Shown here piece by piece: positions 48,255 to 59,238 of a stretch of DNA of 64,000 nt. The DNA lies in NCBI GenBank assembly GCA_027924645.1, contig BSBN01000781.1, positions 620,001 to 684,000 of the forward strand. The letters are read 5' to 3'. The DNA is from Cunninghamia lanceolata. Lineage: Eukaryota > Streptophyta > Pinopsida > Cupressales > Cupressaceae. Within the stretch, counting starts at the first letter, position 1. Every line of letters starts with the position of its first letter. Under the pieces are notes generated by a model, which was given only the letters and a program-made list of their open reading frames with translations, had not been told where the DNA came from and did not search any database. The position numbers and the translations under genes are program-made.

Positions 48255-48272
48255 ATTACAAGTTGGGGTGTA
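48255..48272 (+). promoter_or_regulatory. E6 polypurine tract
   Basis: Attacaagttggggtgta immediately before the 3' LTR, matching the position and core of the E3 tract. Confidence 0.65.
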
Positions 48273-49683
48273 TGGTGCAGGGGCACCATTGAAAGATTTT
48301 TGTCAATTTAAGGGTGAACATGAGTAGGTTCTAGGTGTGGAGTCATCTTTGCATAAAATAAGGTCTTGAAAGGCCATTTATTGATGTAAGAAGCCCACTA
48401 GGGGCATGACCATGTAGTGGTAGGATTTTTCTTTAGTGAAGTCTACAATTTACTTAAAATAGGATAGTCTATTTTTTATTTTCTGAGAGGATAGGCTTTT
48501 AATGCCTTCTTTTTTTGGGTTTTCCCATGAATTGGGAATCATGAAATCGTGGAGTGAGGTTATAGGTATCTTACTTAGGCCTTTTCATGTGAAGGAGTGA
48601 AAAATGTGTAGGGAAGATTGAATAAATACAAGTAGTACTGGTTGTTTTCTGTATTTTTTGTTGTTATTCCCTGTTTTCTAACGTCCCTAGACAAGCCGTA
48701 CAGTACTACCAAGAAGGAATATGCTTGAAGTTAGTTGTAGAATGGTTTGAACTTTCATTTGAATTAGTTTTGAGGGATTTTCATTAACCTTGAGGCATTT
48801 TATCACTATTTTGTACAGGTTGGTCTTAAACCCTTGTTTTGAGGGTTTTAGTGAAATCAATGGGTTCCTAACCCATTCCATCTATGTTAGATCCCCAAAA
48901 TGGGTGGAATGGGATTAGTTTGGTCTGTTTTCAATTGGGTTTTGTGTGTAGGAGCAAGGGACAGGTGCAAGTTGATGGTTGGAACCATTGGAGCCTATTA
49001 GCATCGCGTGTTAGGCAAACTAGGTTTGGTAGATTGGAGTTTTGTTGATAAAATAACTTGGAATGACCTTGGACCCCAAAAACTGATGAAATCTGTCTAT
49101 TTGAAACCTATTGGGCACCTTGGAATAGGAATTGGAAGAATGGAGTGGAGTTTGTGAGTACTTTGTAAAACTGACCTAATTAGGCCTAGTAGGAAACTGG
49201 TACAGTCATATGTTGAGGCTTGTGTTCCAAAAGACCCCCTATTGCATGTTTGGTATGTTTTAAAACTTGATAATGGGTACTCAAAAATCCATTCACAGTC
49301 TTGTTTGGAGGTCAGCATCAAAATTTATCGCTTGACAGTCCTTTTTTTAGGGTTACAAGGAAATTAGACCAGTTGTGAAGGAAAGGGTACAAGGAGTTGC
49401 ACCTAGAGCATTTGGGTGGTTTTGTGAGCATTGACCAATCAAACATAGGTGGTCTAGGGTCCCTAGAAGGTTTGGGAAAGAGCCCATGTGTATGAACCAA
49501 TTGGTGGTGGTGTTGTTTAGTGTTGGAACCATGGACAAAGAGAGGACAGTCGTGTCCATCAAGAAGACCAGTAGAGCAGCTAGGTCCACAAGGGCCTAAA
49601 ATCTTATTTTTCCTTGCCATCCCCTACATCGTCTTCTCTTGAGTAGTTAGTTGGGACCCCTTAGTGGTGGTAACTCTGCATCA
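48273..49683 (+). mobile_element. E6 3' LTR
   Basis: 1411 bp, TGGTGCAGGGG... to ...aactctgcatca. Followed by TSD agagt. Confidence 0.95.
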
Positions 49684-49688
49684 AGAGT

Positions 49689-49984
49689 ACGCTGACATAT
49701 CCAATGAAACTCCATCACTCTTGATGATGATGACAAATGCATACTGCATCACTTTGATCTCACATTACTAAAGCAACCTTTGGTCTCCAAACACAACTCA
49801 CAACTCCATCTCCTGAAGCATGAACATGAAGTATCCTGAAACATAAAGTATCTTGAAGCATGAACAATATGATCAACATCATGAAGCATAACCTTTTGAC
49901 ATCAATTAACCCTTTGTGAACAAGAATCCGAGATCTTTAATGAAAGAGCCATGAAATGAATGAACAAGTTTCCTTTGAACCAAC
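49689..49984 (-). mobile_element. E1 right LTR, segment 3
   Basis: Colinear with about 7361-7653 and stops abruptly at ...tttgaaccaac. The left LTR continues with atcagtgaaac, so E7 begins at 49985. The remaining LTR (about 360 bp by comparison with 7653-8013) is not in the window. Confidence 0.75.
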
Positions 49985-51191
49985 TGATGAGTCTAGTTTA
50001 TGATTCAATTTTGTTAGAATTTATTATCCATTTGCTATAGTTATCATGGATTTTGGTACATAGATCTTGATTTTTTCATGACATTTCCTCAAAACCATAA
50101 GATATTGGGCATAGGTTATTTCCTATAATCTTTAATGACATTGACATACTATATGAACTATCTATGTTAATTTTACATGTGGTTAATGAATGTTACTCTA
50201 AGATAGTTACAGATATGCAATTATTGTGCATACTAATATTGTTATGCAGATATAATTAGCAGCCTATAAAGTCCAGGAAGATTATGCCAGTTGGTTACTC
50301 GCCATCAAAGTCAAACAAGGTGGTTGTTCAAATGTCAAATGGAGGGAAGATAATCATCTTGTAACTGGTCTTAATTACTTGTTGAGCAAATATAGGAGTT
50401 ACTGTTGTGCTAGATCTGTGTTAAAGCAAGCATGCTTGACCAAATTATGTGCATGCATAACCTCCTCTCCACTTTCTATGCTTTCCCTAAAGTGGCATCC
50501 TCCTATTTTGTTGGAGTTGACCACCTTGCTAGGTAGTTGGTTTGTAGTTTTCTTTCTATAAATAAGACTCAGATGCTCCTTCTAAGGGGTTGATTAATCT
50601 GAGGTTGTACTTGTATTATTAAGTTTTGTAGTAATACAATTATGTTGCTCATTTGTACTCATGTTTTCCGATGAATAAAATGAAGTTATAAGTTTTCATC
50701 TCTGAGTTTACATTTGTCTTAAGGGATACTCATCCAAGGGGGCCCACTTGGTGAGCATTCCATCCTTTATCTTAGTTGTTATTTTCTGTTAAGTGGTTAG
50801 TTAAATCTGGCATTGAATGTTCCTGTAGCCACTAGAATTCCATTCTATGTCTGTTCCTGCAGACAGAGTAGTTTCCTATTTGTTTGCCCAGATTTTTATT
50901 TTCTGTCATGCACTTCAGCTTAGTATAGTTGTTGGTTGGTGTTCAGCATTTATGTTATTTCTTTTGAAGTAGTTTACTTTCAGCATTATGTCTTTCTTAG
51001 CTGTAGAATGAATGTGGCTACTTTGGAGTTCCTAGTGCACATACTGTGTTGACCCATTTCAAGTTCACGTCCCTGGGTTGACAAGTTAAATGCATCTTCA
51101 TAGTGATTAAGACAGCTATTCAAGTTAGATGTCCAATCTTTGAGTCACAGCTTTATGGGCTTAGTTGTGAAATCATTGTAGGAGACCAACA
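49985..51191 (+). mobile_element. E7 5' LTR
   Basis: TGATGAGTCTAG... to ...ggagaccaaca. TATAAATA at 50557-50564 and a polyadenylation-like AATAAA near 50675. Only one LTR is present in the window, so its age cannot be estimated. Confidence 0.75.
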
Positions 51192-51195
51192 TTTT

Positions 51196-51213
51196 TAGTG
51201 TCATTGTCGAGGA
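51196..51213 (+). promoter_or_regulatory. E7 primer-binding site, decayed
   Basis: TAGTGTCATTGTCGAGGA aligns with the TGGCGCCGTTGCCGGGGA site common in Athila/Tat elements. The six differences are all C-to-T or G-to-A. Confidence 0.75.
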
Positions 51214-51376
51214 TGGTGTCAAACTAGGAAGAACTTTGGAGTCATCTTTAGTATTATTACTTACAAAAAGTATTTTTGAAGTGTGCTCTTAGTATATCCT
51301 TTATTTAGGAAGTAGTGACCCACAATCTGTTCACAACATTCTTTGTGTGAGTTGGCTAATACTGAGTATATATTGC

Positions 51377-52755
51377 ATGCATAGAGGTAGAAGAAGAGAT
51401 GATTTAGGGAGATTCCTTCCTAATGATCCAAATTACCCAGTAGAAGAAGCAAAAGTGAATCATTTTCTTGATGCATTCCCTGATTTGAATAGTTCTGAAA
51501 CATCCTCTAAAGAACAAGCTGCCCAAAACTTGATTGACAATCCATTTGCCTTGATAATCAACCAAGCAGCTATGGCTACCCAAAATAGACTCAATCAACC
51601 CACCTTTCCATTTCCTATTTCTCATCAAAATGAAGTGGATAACCTCAAAAACATCCCTACTTCAGCTCTCCCCAAGTTCTATGGACTTGCAACAGAGGAC
51701 CCAGACACCTTCTTGTTTGAATTTGATATCCTCTGCAGAAGCTATGACTGCACCACTGATGCTCATAGGCTTAAGTTGTTTCCTACTATCATGAAAGATG
51801 TTGCATTGAGGTGCTTTATGGGTCTAGGTAGTGATATTGTCAATACTTGGGATGAGATGAAAGAGAAATTTCTTGAGAAGTATAAAGACTACTATAGGGG
51901 TGGAGATATGAGAGGAAATGATATTTTCAGAATGCAGCAGAAAGAGGATGAAAGTTTGGAGGATTACATCTCAAGGTTCCTGTTTTGTTTACAAAAATCT
52001 CCCCATCATACACTCAATGAGGAGTCTTAGAAACTACTCTTCCTCAGAGGAATAAGTGAGCATTGCATGGATGTCTTGGATTTAATGGGAGGAGGAGATA
52101 TTATCCAAGTGCCTTGGGAGGATATTAAGAAGTTGTGCTAGAATTATTCTAGAGCAGCCATGAAGAAAGGAAGAGGTTACCATTCCCTTATGGGAAAACC
52201 CCTACCAATGGAGTTTCAAGGATGGAGATAAGTCACTTGCTGTCTAATTTTAAGCAAGATATCATAAATAATATGGCCACCCAGCTGGACACACTTCAGG
52301 CAAAGAAGAAGCAAGACGAGGCAGAGGCAATGTTGGCTAAATATTGCCCTCATTACAGACAAAATAAGAGGGACTGTAGATGCAACATGGAAGCTAATAT
52401 TAATAGTAAGAAGATTCCACCTGAGTTCAAGCCAATTCAAGTTGAAGAAGATCAAGTCTACTATGTTGCACAAAGGAGGCCATGGGCTCCAAGACAAGGT
52501 ATGCCACCAGATCCATTATCATTTGTTGGACCATATTTTAATACTTATTCATCTGGTAACCAGTGGAAACAACCATCTCCATCTAACTATGGAGGACACT
52601 TCAGCCTTGGAACAACCCTCCAAACACTTGGAAAAATTACCAAAACCCTGCACCCCAGTGGCAACAACCTCAGGGCAATTGGTAGTCACCTCCAAGAAAC
52701 TAATAGCAAACACCTCAATAGAGGGAAGGACAGCAATGGCCAAACCAGACAACTA
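51377..52755 (+). pseudogene. E7 gag
   Basis: Starts MHRGRRRDDLGRF at 51377. The gag domain carries IPTSALPKFYGLATEDPDTF near 51650-51710, then LRCFMGLGSDIVNTWDEM near 51805-51855 and DESLEDYISRF near 51950. TAG stops at 52028 and 52139; a frameshift near 52215 leads into 52222-52750. A Cys-rich cluster (CPHYRQNKRDCRC) near 52345 is the decayed nucleocapsid region. Role when intact: particle coat. Confidence 0.85.
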
Positions 52756-54137
52756 ATTACATGCAGCCACCTTCTCAGCCCTAGAAACCTGCTATAATGC
52801 CTCCTCCTGCTAGTACAAATTCAAATACACCTAAACCTACTCAATTACCAGCTCAACCCTCACCTAACCCAAATAATAGACCACAGCAATAGCCAGTATA
52901 CTTTGCTGATCCAAATCAATCCCCTGCATATGATGTGGGTGTAAGTGGCATCCACCTACGTTCAGGAACAACCTTGGCAGCTCCTTCCAGACCTATCATT
53001 ATTGAGCTTCCTGAGGAGGAAGAGGAGCCTTTAAATGCTCCCATTCAACCAAGTACACCTAAAAATCTTGAACCAGTCCTAGTCAAATAGACTGCACAAG
53101 AACCACCATTTCCACAGAGATTGGAAACTGTGAAACAAAAGGAAGAGAAAGAGGAACCCACCTTTGACATTCTAGAGCAGTTGAAACATGTATGTGTCAA
53201 GATTCCTCTATTTTAGTCCATAAAAGATGTTCCTATATATGGAAAAGCAATCAAGGAAGCATGCCTTAAGAAGCTAGGCAAAAAGAGGAAAGACCCCACT
53301 ATGGTTCACATGGTGGGACAGTTGGCTGACATCATGCTTGGGAAAGTGACTATTCCCAAATATAATGATCTAGGGAGTCCTGTGGTAGGAGTTGTTATAA
53401 ATGGGATCCAAATTAGAAATGCTCTGGTTGATTTGGGAGCAGCCATAAATGTAATGACCAAGGATATCCTGCAACAACTAAATGTTGCAAACATGAGACC
53501 TACTCCTACTATCCTGTAGCTTGCTGATAGTTCTACTATTAAACCTGATGGGATAGTAGAGGACCTTGCGGTATCCCTATACTCATGGGAATATCCAGTT
53601 GAATTCATGATACTTTCTCCTAAAGCTACATTGGGAGGGTATCCCATCATTCTAGGAAGGTCGTGGTTATCCACAGTTGTTGCTTATATTGGATGTCGGT
53701 CAGGAGACATGACCATCTCTGATGGGAGAAGCACTAAAAAGCTTGTTCTTTACCCACCTACATAGCCATCTCATGATATAGATAATCATGTTTGGCCACA
53801 TGTTGGTGAAGAGGCCGAAGAAGCTAATTCTATGGAACAACTTATGATGTTAGGCAGAAGTTCTTTCATGTAGCTTCAAGAGGAAGATAAGGTATTGTCT
53901 AACATAATTTAGAATCATTGTGAAGTAGAGGAAGCATCATACTCTTATTCTGCTGATCTAGTGAAGACACTTATTCCCACTTTTCCTACAACAACAGGTA
54001 TGTCTCATACATTGCTTCCACAAGAAATTAAGGTACCAAGCATTAGTGAAGCAACTATGGTAGAGTTAACAACTCAAGTGGAGATTTCAAAAGAAATATA
54101 TCTGAATATTAACAACAAATTGACTCAAGAACAATAG
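52756..54137 (+). pseudogene. E7 protease and linker
   Basis: One frame with TAG stops at 52782, 52890, 53088, 53214, 53517, 53763, 53871, 53910 and 54135, nearly all where Gln fits. The Pro/Gln-rich linker is followed by GVSGIHLRSGTTL. The active site reads ALVDLGAAINVM (about 53425-53460), the DLGA variant known for Athila proteases, then LGGYPIILGRSWL near 53630-53670. The element's aspartic protease, inactive by truncation. Confidence 0.85.
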
Positions 54138-55600
54138 TTGTCTTTGACAAACTTTTTAAAGAAACATAAGAATGTCTTTGCATGGGATTACCATGACATG
54201 AAAGGACTAGATCCCACATTATGCACCCATAGGATTTACATAAAGGAAGATTATACACCAATAAGACTGCCACAAAGGAGAATCAACCCTGCATTAAGAG
54301 AGATTGTCAAAGAAGAATTACAGAAGCTATTAGATGTAGGATTTATCTACCCAATCTCAAATAGCCAGTGGGTGTCTCCTCTGGTTCTCGTGCCCAAAAC
54401 GAGAGGGAAATGGAAAGTCTATATTGATTACAGAGAATTAAACACTGTCACCAAAAAGGATCATTTTCCCTTTCCTTTCATAGACCAGGTATTGGACTCA
54501 CTTGCAGGAAAGTAGTACTTTTCCTTTTTGGATGGGTTCAACGGTTACAATCAGATCCAAATTGCACTAGAGGACCAAGAGAAAACAACCTTTACCTATC
54601 CTTGGGGGACATATGCCTACTCAGTGCTTCCATTTGGCTTATGCAATGCACCTGCAACTTTCCAAAGGGCAGTCATTAGCATATTTTCAGATATCTCACA
54701 TGATTGTATGGAAATCTATATGGATGATTTCACTACTTATGGTGCTACTTTTGAAGAGGCATTGGAAAACTTAGGGAAGGTGTTGGAGAGATGTGAAGAC
54801 CACAATATGTCCTTGAATAGTACAGAGTGCTTCATGATTCTGCAGGAAGGAGTAGTGCTTGGCCACTATGTATCTCCAAAAGAAATCCAGGTAGACCCAG
54901 CAAAGATTGAAGTCATCATCAATCTGCCCATTCCTGCAAAGAAAAAAGATGTCAGAAGCTTCTTGGGTTATGCAAGGTACTATAGATGTTTCATCAAGGA
55001 TTTCAGCAAAATGACAGCCCCATTGTATACTCTTCTCACTAAGGATGCTGAATTTAAGTGGAATGAAGACTGTAACAAGGCATTTTCTGATTTAAAGGCA
55101 ACATTAACTCATGCTCCTGTACTCAAAGGGCCCAATTGGGAGCTTCCTTTCCACATTCATACTGATGCATCAGATTATGCCATAGGAGTAGTCTTAGGGC
55201 AAAAAGAAGGAGCCATTGAACATGCTATTTATTTTGTCAGCAAAAACCTGTAGGGTGCTAAGTTCAATTATACAGTGATAGAGAAGGAAATGCTGGCAGT
55301 AATCTATGCCCTCAAAAAATTTAGGCACTACATAATAGGCTATTAAATCTTTGTGCACACAGATCATGCAGCCATTAGGTATCTTATGAGCAAACCCTTA
55401 ATATCGGGTAGATTAGAAAGATGGGTGTTGCTAATGCAAGAATTTGACATCACTATTGTGGATAAGCCAGGGAAGGCCAATGTTGTTGTAGACTTTCTTT
55501 CAAGGCTAACTACATTAGAGGACAACCAAGTCATTGATGACTTTTTTCTTGATGAATATTTGTTTTCAATCACTGTGCAAACACCCTGGTATGCTGACAT
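54138..55600 (+). pseudogene. E7 reverse transcriptase and RNase H
   Basis: Same frame as the protease. RT blocks: KVYIDYRELNTVTKKDHFP (Arg/Cys positions changed), FLDGFNGYNQIQI, LPFGLCNAPATFQRA and the catalytic IYMDD (54714-54728), intact. Then VLGHYVSP and RSFLGYARYYRCFI. The native RNase H keeps its acidic residues: TDAS near 55161, EKEMLA near 55281 and TDH near 55362. TAG stops at 54513 and 55251, TAA at 55344. In contrast to E2, there is no extra RNase H. Confidence 0.93.
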
Positions 55601-56890
55601 AGTTGATTATCTAGTCACAGGGAGAGTCCCTCCTCATTTCTCTCCAAAGGAAAGAAGGGTGCTCATTGAAAAGTCTTTTCCTTTTTCATGGATTGCTGGA
55701 TGTTTGTTCTACACTGGACCAGATCATGTCATGAGGAGATGTGTGAGAGAAGATGAAACATATGACATTTTGCATGCATGCCACAATGAACCATGTGGAG
55801 GGCATTTTGCAGCAAAAAGGACAGCAATGAAGATTTTGAATACAGGTTATTACTGGCCCACACTCCACAAGGATGCAGGAAGATATATAAGGAAATGTGA
55901 CAGATGCCAGAGGATGGGATGGCCAACCAAATCTGATGAAATGCCCCTTTACCCTCAGCTTGTGCTTACTACATTTGATAAGTGGGGATTGGATTTTGTA
56001 GGACCCATTGATCCTCCATCCAATGGTAAATCCTATATCTTAGTATGCACTGATTATGTAACCAAATGGGTAGAAGTTAAGGCAATGAAGCATGCAAGAG
56101 ATAACAAGGTTGCAGAATTTCTTTATGAGGAAATTTTCACATGGTATGGGGTTCCCAGAGAGATAGTGACTAATTAAGGAGCTCAATTCACCTCAACCCT
56201 AGTTACAGAACTAGTCAATGAGTACAACATAAGGCACAAGAAATCTACTCCTTATCACCCTCAGGCCAATGGCCAAGTTGAGGTGACTAATAGGGAATTT
56301 GAAGCCATTCTAACCAAAACTATGGCTATCCATAGGAAGGATTGGGCAAATAGGCTGCCAAAAGTTGTCTGGGCCTATAGGACAACCTGGAAAACAACCA
56401 CAAGCTTCACCCCTTTTGAGTTGCTGTACAGAAAGATAGCTATGATGCCCATTGAGTTTGAACATAAGACTCTAAGGACTGCAATAGACTTGGGGATGGA
56501 TATCTCTAAGGCACAAAAGGAAAGAATCATGTAGCTCAATGCTTTGGATGAGATGAGGAAAGCAGCCTTGCACCACACAAAGGTAGTGCAGAATCAAAGA
56601 ATAAAGTGGCAGGACAAATTCATCAAAGACAAGAAATTCTAGCCAGGTGATTGAGCATTTCTCTACAACTCAAGATATCAAGATAATGTAGGGAAGTTGT
56701 AGACAAGGTAGCTAGGACCATATGAGGTTGCTAAAGTTTTCTCAAATGGTGCTATTCAACTTACCACCATTAACCCTATCAGATTTAAGTTGTTAGTCAA
56801 TGGTCATCGCCTCAGGTTGTATGGCAAGCCAACTTTGAAGGAAGAATTCCTACAACAATTCACTCAGCATGCAACTCCAAACTTCCTGTA
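55601..56890 (+). pseudogene. E7 integrase
   Basis: Zinc domain complete: HACHNEPCGGH with KCDRCQ (55780-55910). Catalytic core: Asp in WGLDFVGPI (near 55985); the second Asp has become Asn and the next Gln a TAA (56172-56177, in TN-stop-GAQF); Glu in NGQVEVTN (near 56275). C-terminal GD-AFLYNSR and LGPYEVAK blocks near 56645-56735. Stops: TAG 56532, 56640, 56700, 56709, 56889; TGA 56652 at an expected Trp. Inactive. Confidence 0.92.
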
Positions 56891-57620
56891 GCCGAAGGCA
56901 GTGGACCTAGTGCCCCTCCTTCTGGATAAACAAGGTATGACACTTGTCATAATAAAGACTTCCACTTTTGTGGGGGTCCACTTCTTCAACCTTTCACCCA
57001 TCCATATCCATCATTCTCTCTTCCATCACGTTGCCATGATCTCACTTCATTCCACCTCACTTTCTTCCACTCCACTTTCATTCATTGCTCAATCAAATTC
57101 TTAAAAGGTAACCGGTACTCTCTCCATTTTTGCAACTGATCTTCCAAACATCAAGGTACATGCGCTTTAATTTGTTATATCTTACTTATCTTTTAGTACA
57201 TTTATTTAATTATTGTAAATTGATGTTGATTTTCTCCATAGCATGTAATTATTCCTTGCCCCGTCCAATCACACATCACCATCCTCACATGCTCAAATTT
57301 AGGTTGGGGAGGGGGTGTGAATACCATGTCCACATGTCAGTCCATTTGCTTTATGCCAGCATGTCAGCAAAGTTCAAAATTGAGTTGATTTGAATTCTGA
57401 GTGAGATGACGACTCGCAAGTGTGAGGTGATAGCCTTCATTGATTACTCATTACTGCCTTTACTACTCTTGTCATAGTTTTGAGTTGCCAAATAAGGAAA
57501 ATTTAGACAACATTGGTGATTAAAAATTTAACAGTGTTGCAAGAAGGTGAAGTTCAGTTTTTAGACAAAAATTACAAGAAGAAAAACTTTGCAAAGTGAT
57601 TGTTCTCAGGCAACTAAATA
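56891..57620 (+). other. E7 spacer between pol and the 3' ORF, with a purine tract
   Basis: No ORF. It contains ttaggttggggaggggg (57301-57317) followed by TGTGAATA. Such a block after pol is characteristic of Athila-type elements. It is not the border of an LTR here, since the sequence that follows does not match 49985. Confidence 0.65.
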
Positions 57621-59238
57621 ATGGGAGGCGGATTAATTTGAAATGAACCCACGGTTCATGACATATTACTGCAAGATGCACCCAGCCAGGCTGAGTTTAG
57701 AAATTGCGGGTGGTTAGACTATTTCTTGAAGCTGAATGGTTTTAATGAAGATGTTGCATTGGAATTTGCCAAGACATTGTCTGAAAGTAAGGCCATGGTA
57801 AAAGGGTTAGAGGTATTGGCTACTAAAGAAAGAATTGCAGAAGTTACAGGGTTGCCTGCCGAAAGTGAGAATTACCCTATTACCAGAGATGCCAGGTCAG
57901 CTAGGGCCGAATTTACAGAACCTGGTGACCCTTCAATAATTATAGACAAACAGGGAGCCAAGAGAACCTCTCTGCCCGAGCCATGGAAGTAATTAGTTGT
58001 TCATGTTGTGAGGTACATTACTTGTGAAGGTCGTCAATCAAATCTTCATTCTGTGCATTTCAAACTGCTGAATCATATGAGGCATGGGAGAAGAATGAAT
58101 GTGCCAAACGTGCTATACCACCTCCTCTCAATCGTGGTAGTCGAGACCAAAAAAGATAGGGCTAATTTTGTTTCCCGCCATTGTTTGATCAAATTGTTAG
58201 TTGAAAAGTCTCTACATGATGTGTCTAATATGACTTGGGAAGAATTTTTAAATATTGATCAAATGGAAACAAGGCATTTGCGACCTATGGTTGTACCTCA
58301 ACCTCATAGGGCTAGGAGGAGAGTGAGTTTTGTTGAAGCTACTCTTGGAACCTCAACTTCTGGTATAAACCCTCCTGCAGCTGAACAAGCTATAGAGATT
58401 AGTTCTTCTGAGGCAAAGCATTTAGACAAAGTAAGTTCTTCTTCTGATTCTGATGATGATGTTCCTCTTAGCAATCTAATTCAAACTAGGGCACAAAAGA
58501 AAAAGGTAGAAATAAGGAAGGGTAAAGCTAAAAAGAAAACCACAGGAAAGAAGGTGCCAAGCTCTAAGAAACAGAAGGTTGATACTGTTCTTCCTGCAAC
58601 CGAAGAAAAACATGAGAGCCCTCCTAGAAAATCAAGACCTGTTGGGCTAGCGTCTAGTGTGCCTCTATAGAGAAGCCCTAGGGCTGAAGAAACATCACCA
58701 AAAGATACAAAAGCCCCAATGGGGCATGTGAATGTTGAAGGAAAGGACATATTTGAGGAAACAACAAATGTAACATTGGTAGACCTTGCTGCTGCCACTC
58801 AACAAATTGAGAGTCAGAGACATGACAACCAAGAGTTCCTGCAGCAAGAGGTCCTGCAACCCGAATTGGCTAAACATTCAGGAACCATGTAGTTAGTGCT
58901 ATATGAAGAGCAACCATCAGTGCCAAGAAAACTGTTGGTAGGAATACACAGGCCCTCTGATTTTTCAATGCATATGGTATCTATGAATTTATGGAATGAA
59001 ATGCAGAGGAGAGAAGAAGAATGGAAAAAGGAGAAATGCAGGCTAAAGGAAGAAATTTAAAAGAATGATGAAGAACTTGAAGATAAGAACACAAAAATTT
59101 TGACTTTAAAGGAGAGAGTGGATAATATGGCAGCCTTAGTGCCTCAAGTATTAGACTGTAGGACTCCTCCAAGTTTCTATGCTCTATATTTGAAGGAGAA
59201 GTATCTGTTAAGGGAAAATTGGAGTAAACATGAATAAT
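57621..59238 (+). pseudogene. E7 additional 3' ORF (Athila-type), broken
   Basis: Same frame from ATG 57621 to 59238 with stops TGA 57639, TAA 57990, TAG 58668, TAG 58890 and TAA 59058. The N-terminal 220 codons carry FRNCGWLDYFLKLNGFNED, ERIAEVTGLPAESENYP and LLNHMRHGRRMNVPNVLYHL. They resemble the plant-retroelement domain annotated as putative plant transposon protein (from memory). The middle is Ser/Asp-rich (SSSSDSDDDVPLSNLI) and then Lys-rich, like a nuclear-localisation stretch. The C-terminal part (58980-59150) is a coiled coil. It occupies the env-like position, but no signal peptide or membrane segment is seen. Function unknown. The last codons may belong to the E8 junction. Confidence 0.7.

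Larger units (their letters stand above)
44526..49683 (+). mobile_element. E6: non-autonomous gag-protease LTR element, 5.16 kb
   Basis: LTRs 44526-45941 and 48273-49683, TSD agagt at 44521-44525 and 49684-49688. The copy of the same E1 sequence at about 7344-7360 lacks the insertion. The LTR starts TGGTGCAGGGGCACC and ends CTCTACATCA / CTCTGCATCA, the same termini as E3. The PBS is the initiator methionine type. Only gag-protease is encoded. Confidence 0.95.
49985..59230 (+). mobile_element. E7: Athila-type Ty3/gypsy element, 3' end cut by E8
   Basis: Order: 5' LTR, deaminated PBS, gag, protease with the DLGA motif, reverse transcriptase, RNase H, integrase, internal purine tract, additional 3' ORF. 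The start is set by the break in the E1 LTR. The 3' LTR is not visible because E8 interrupts the last ORF at 59231. Numerous stops make it inactive. Confidence 0.88.

Noticed and set aside
50379..50561. Short ORF in the E7 LTR
   Set aside because: Lies in U3 just upstream of the TATA box; no homology seen.
57301..57330. Purine tract plus TGTGAATA as the start of the E7 3' LTR
   Set aside because: The downstream sequence does not match the 5' LTR and instead leads into the additional ORF.
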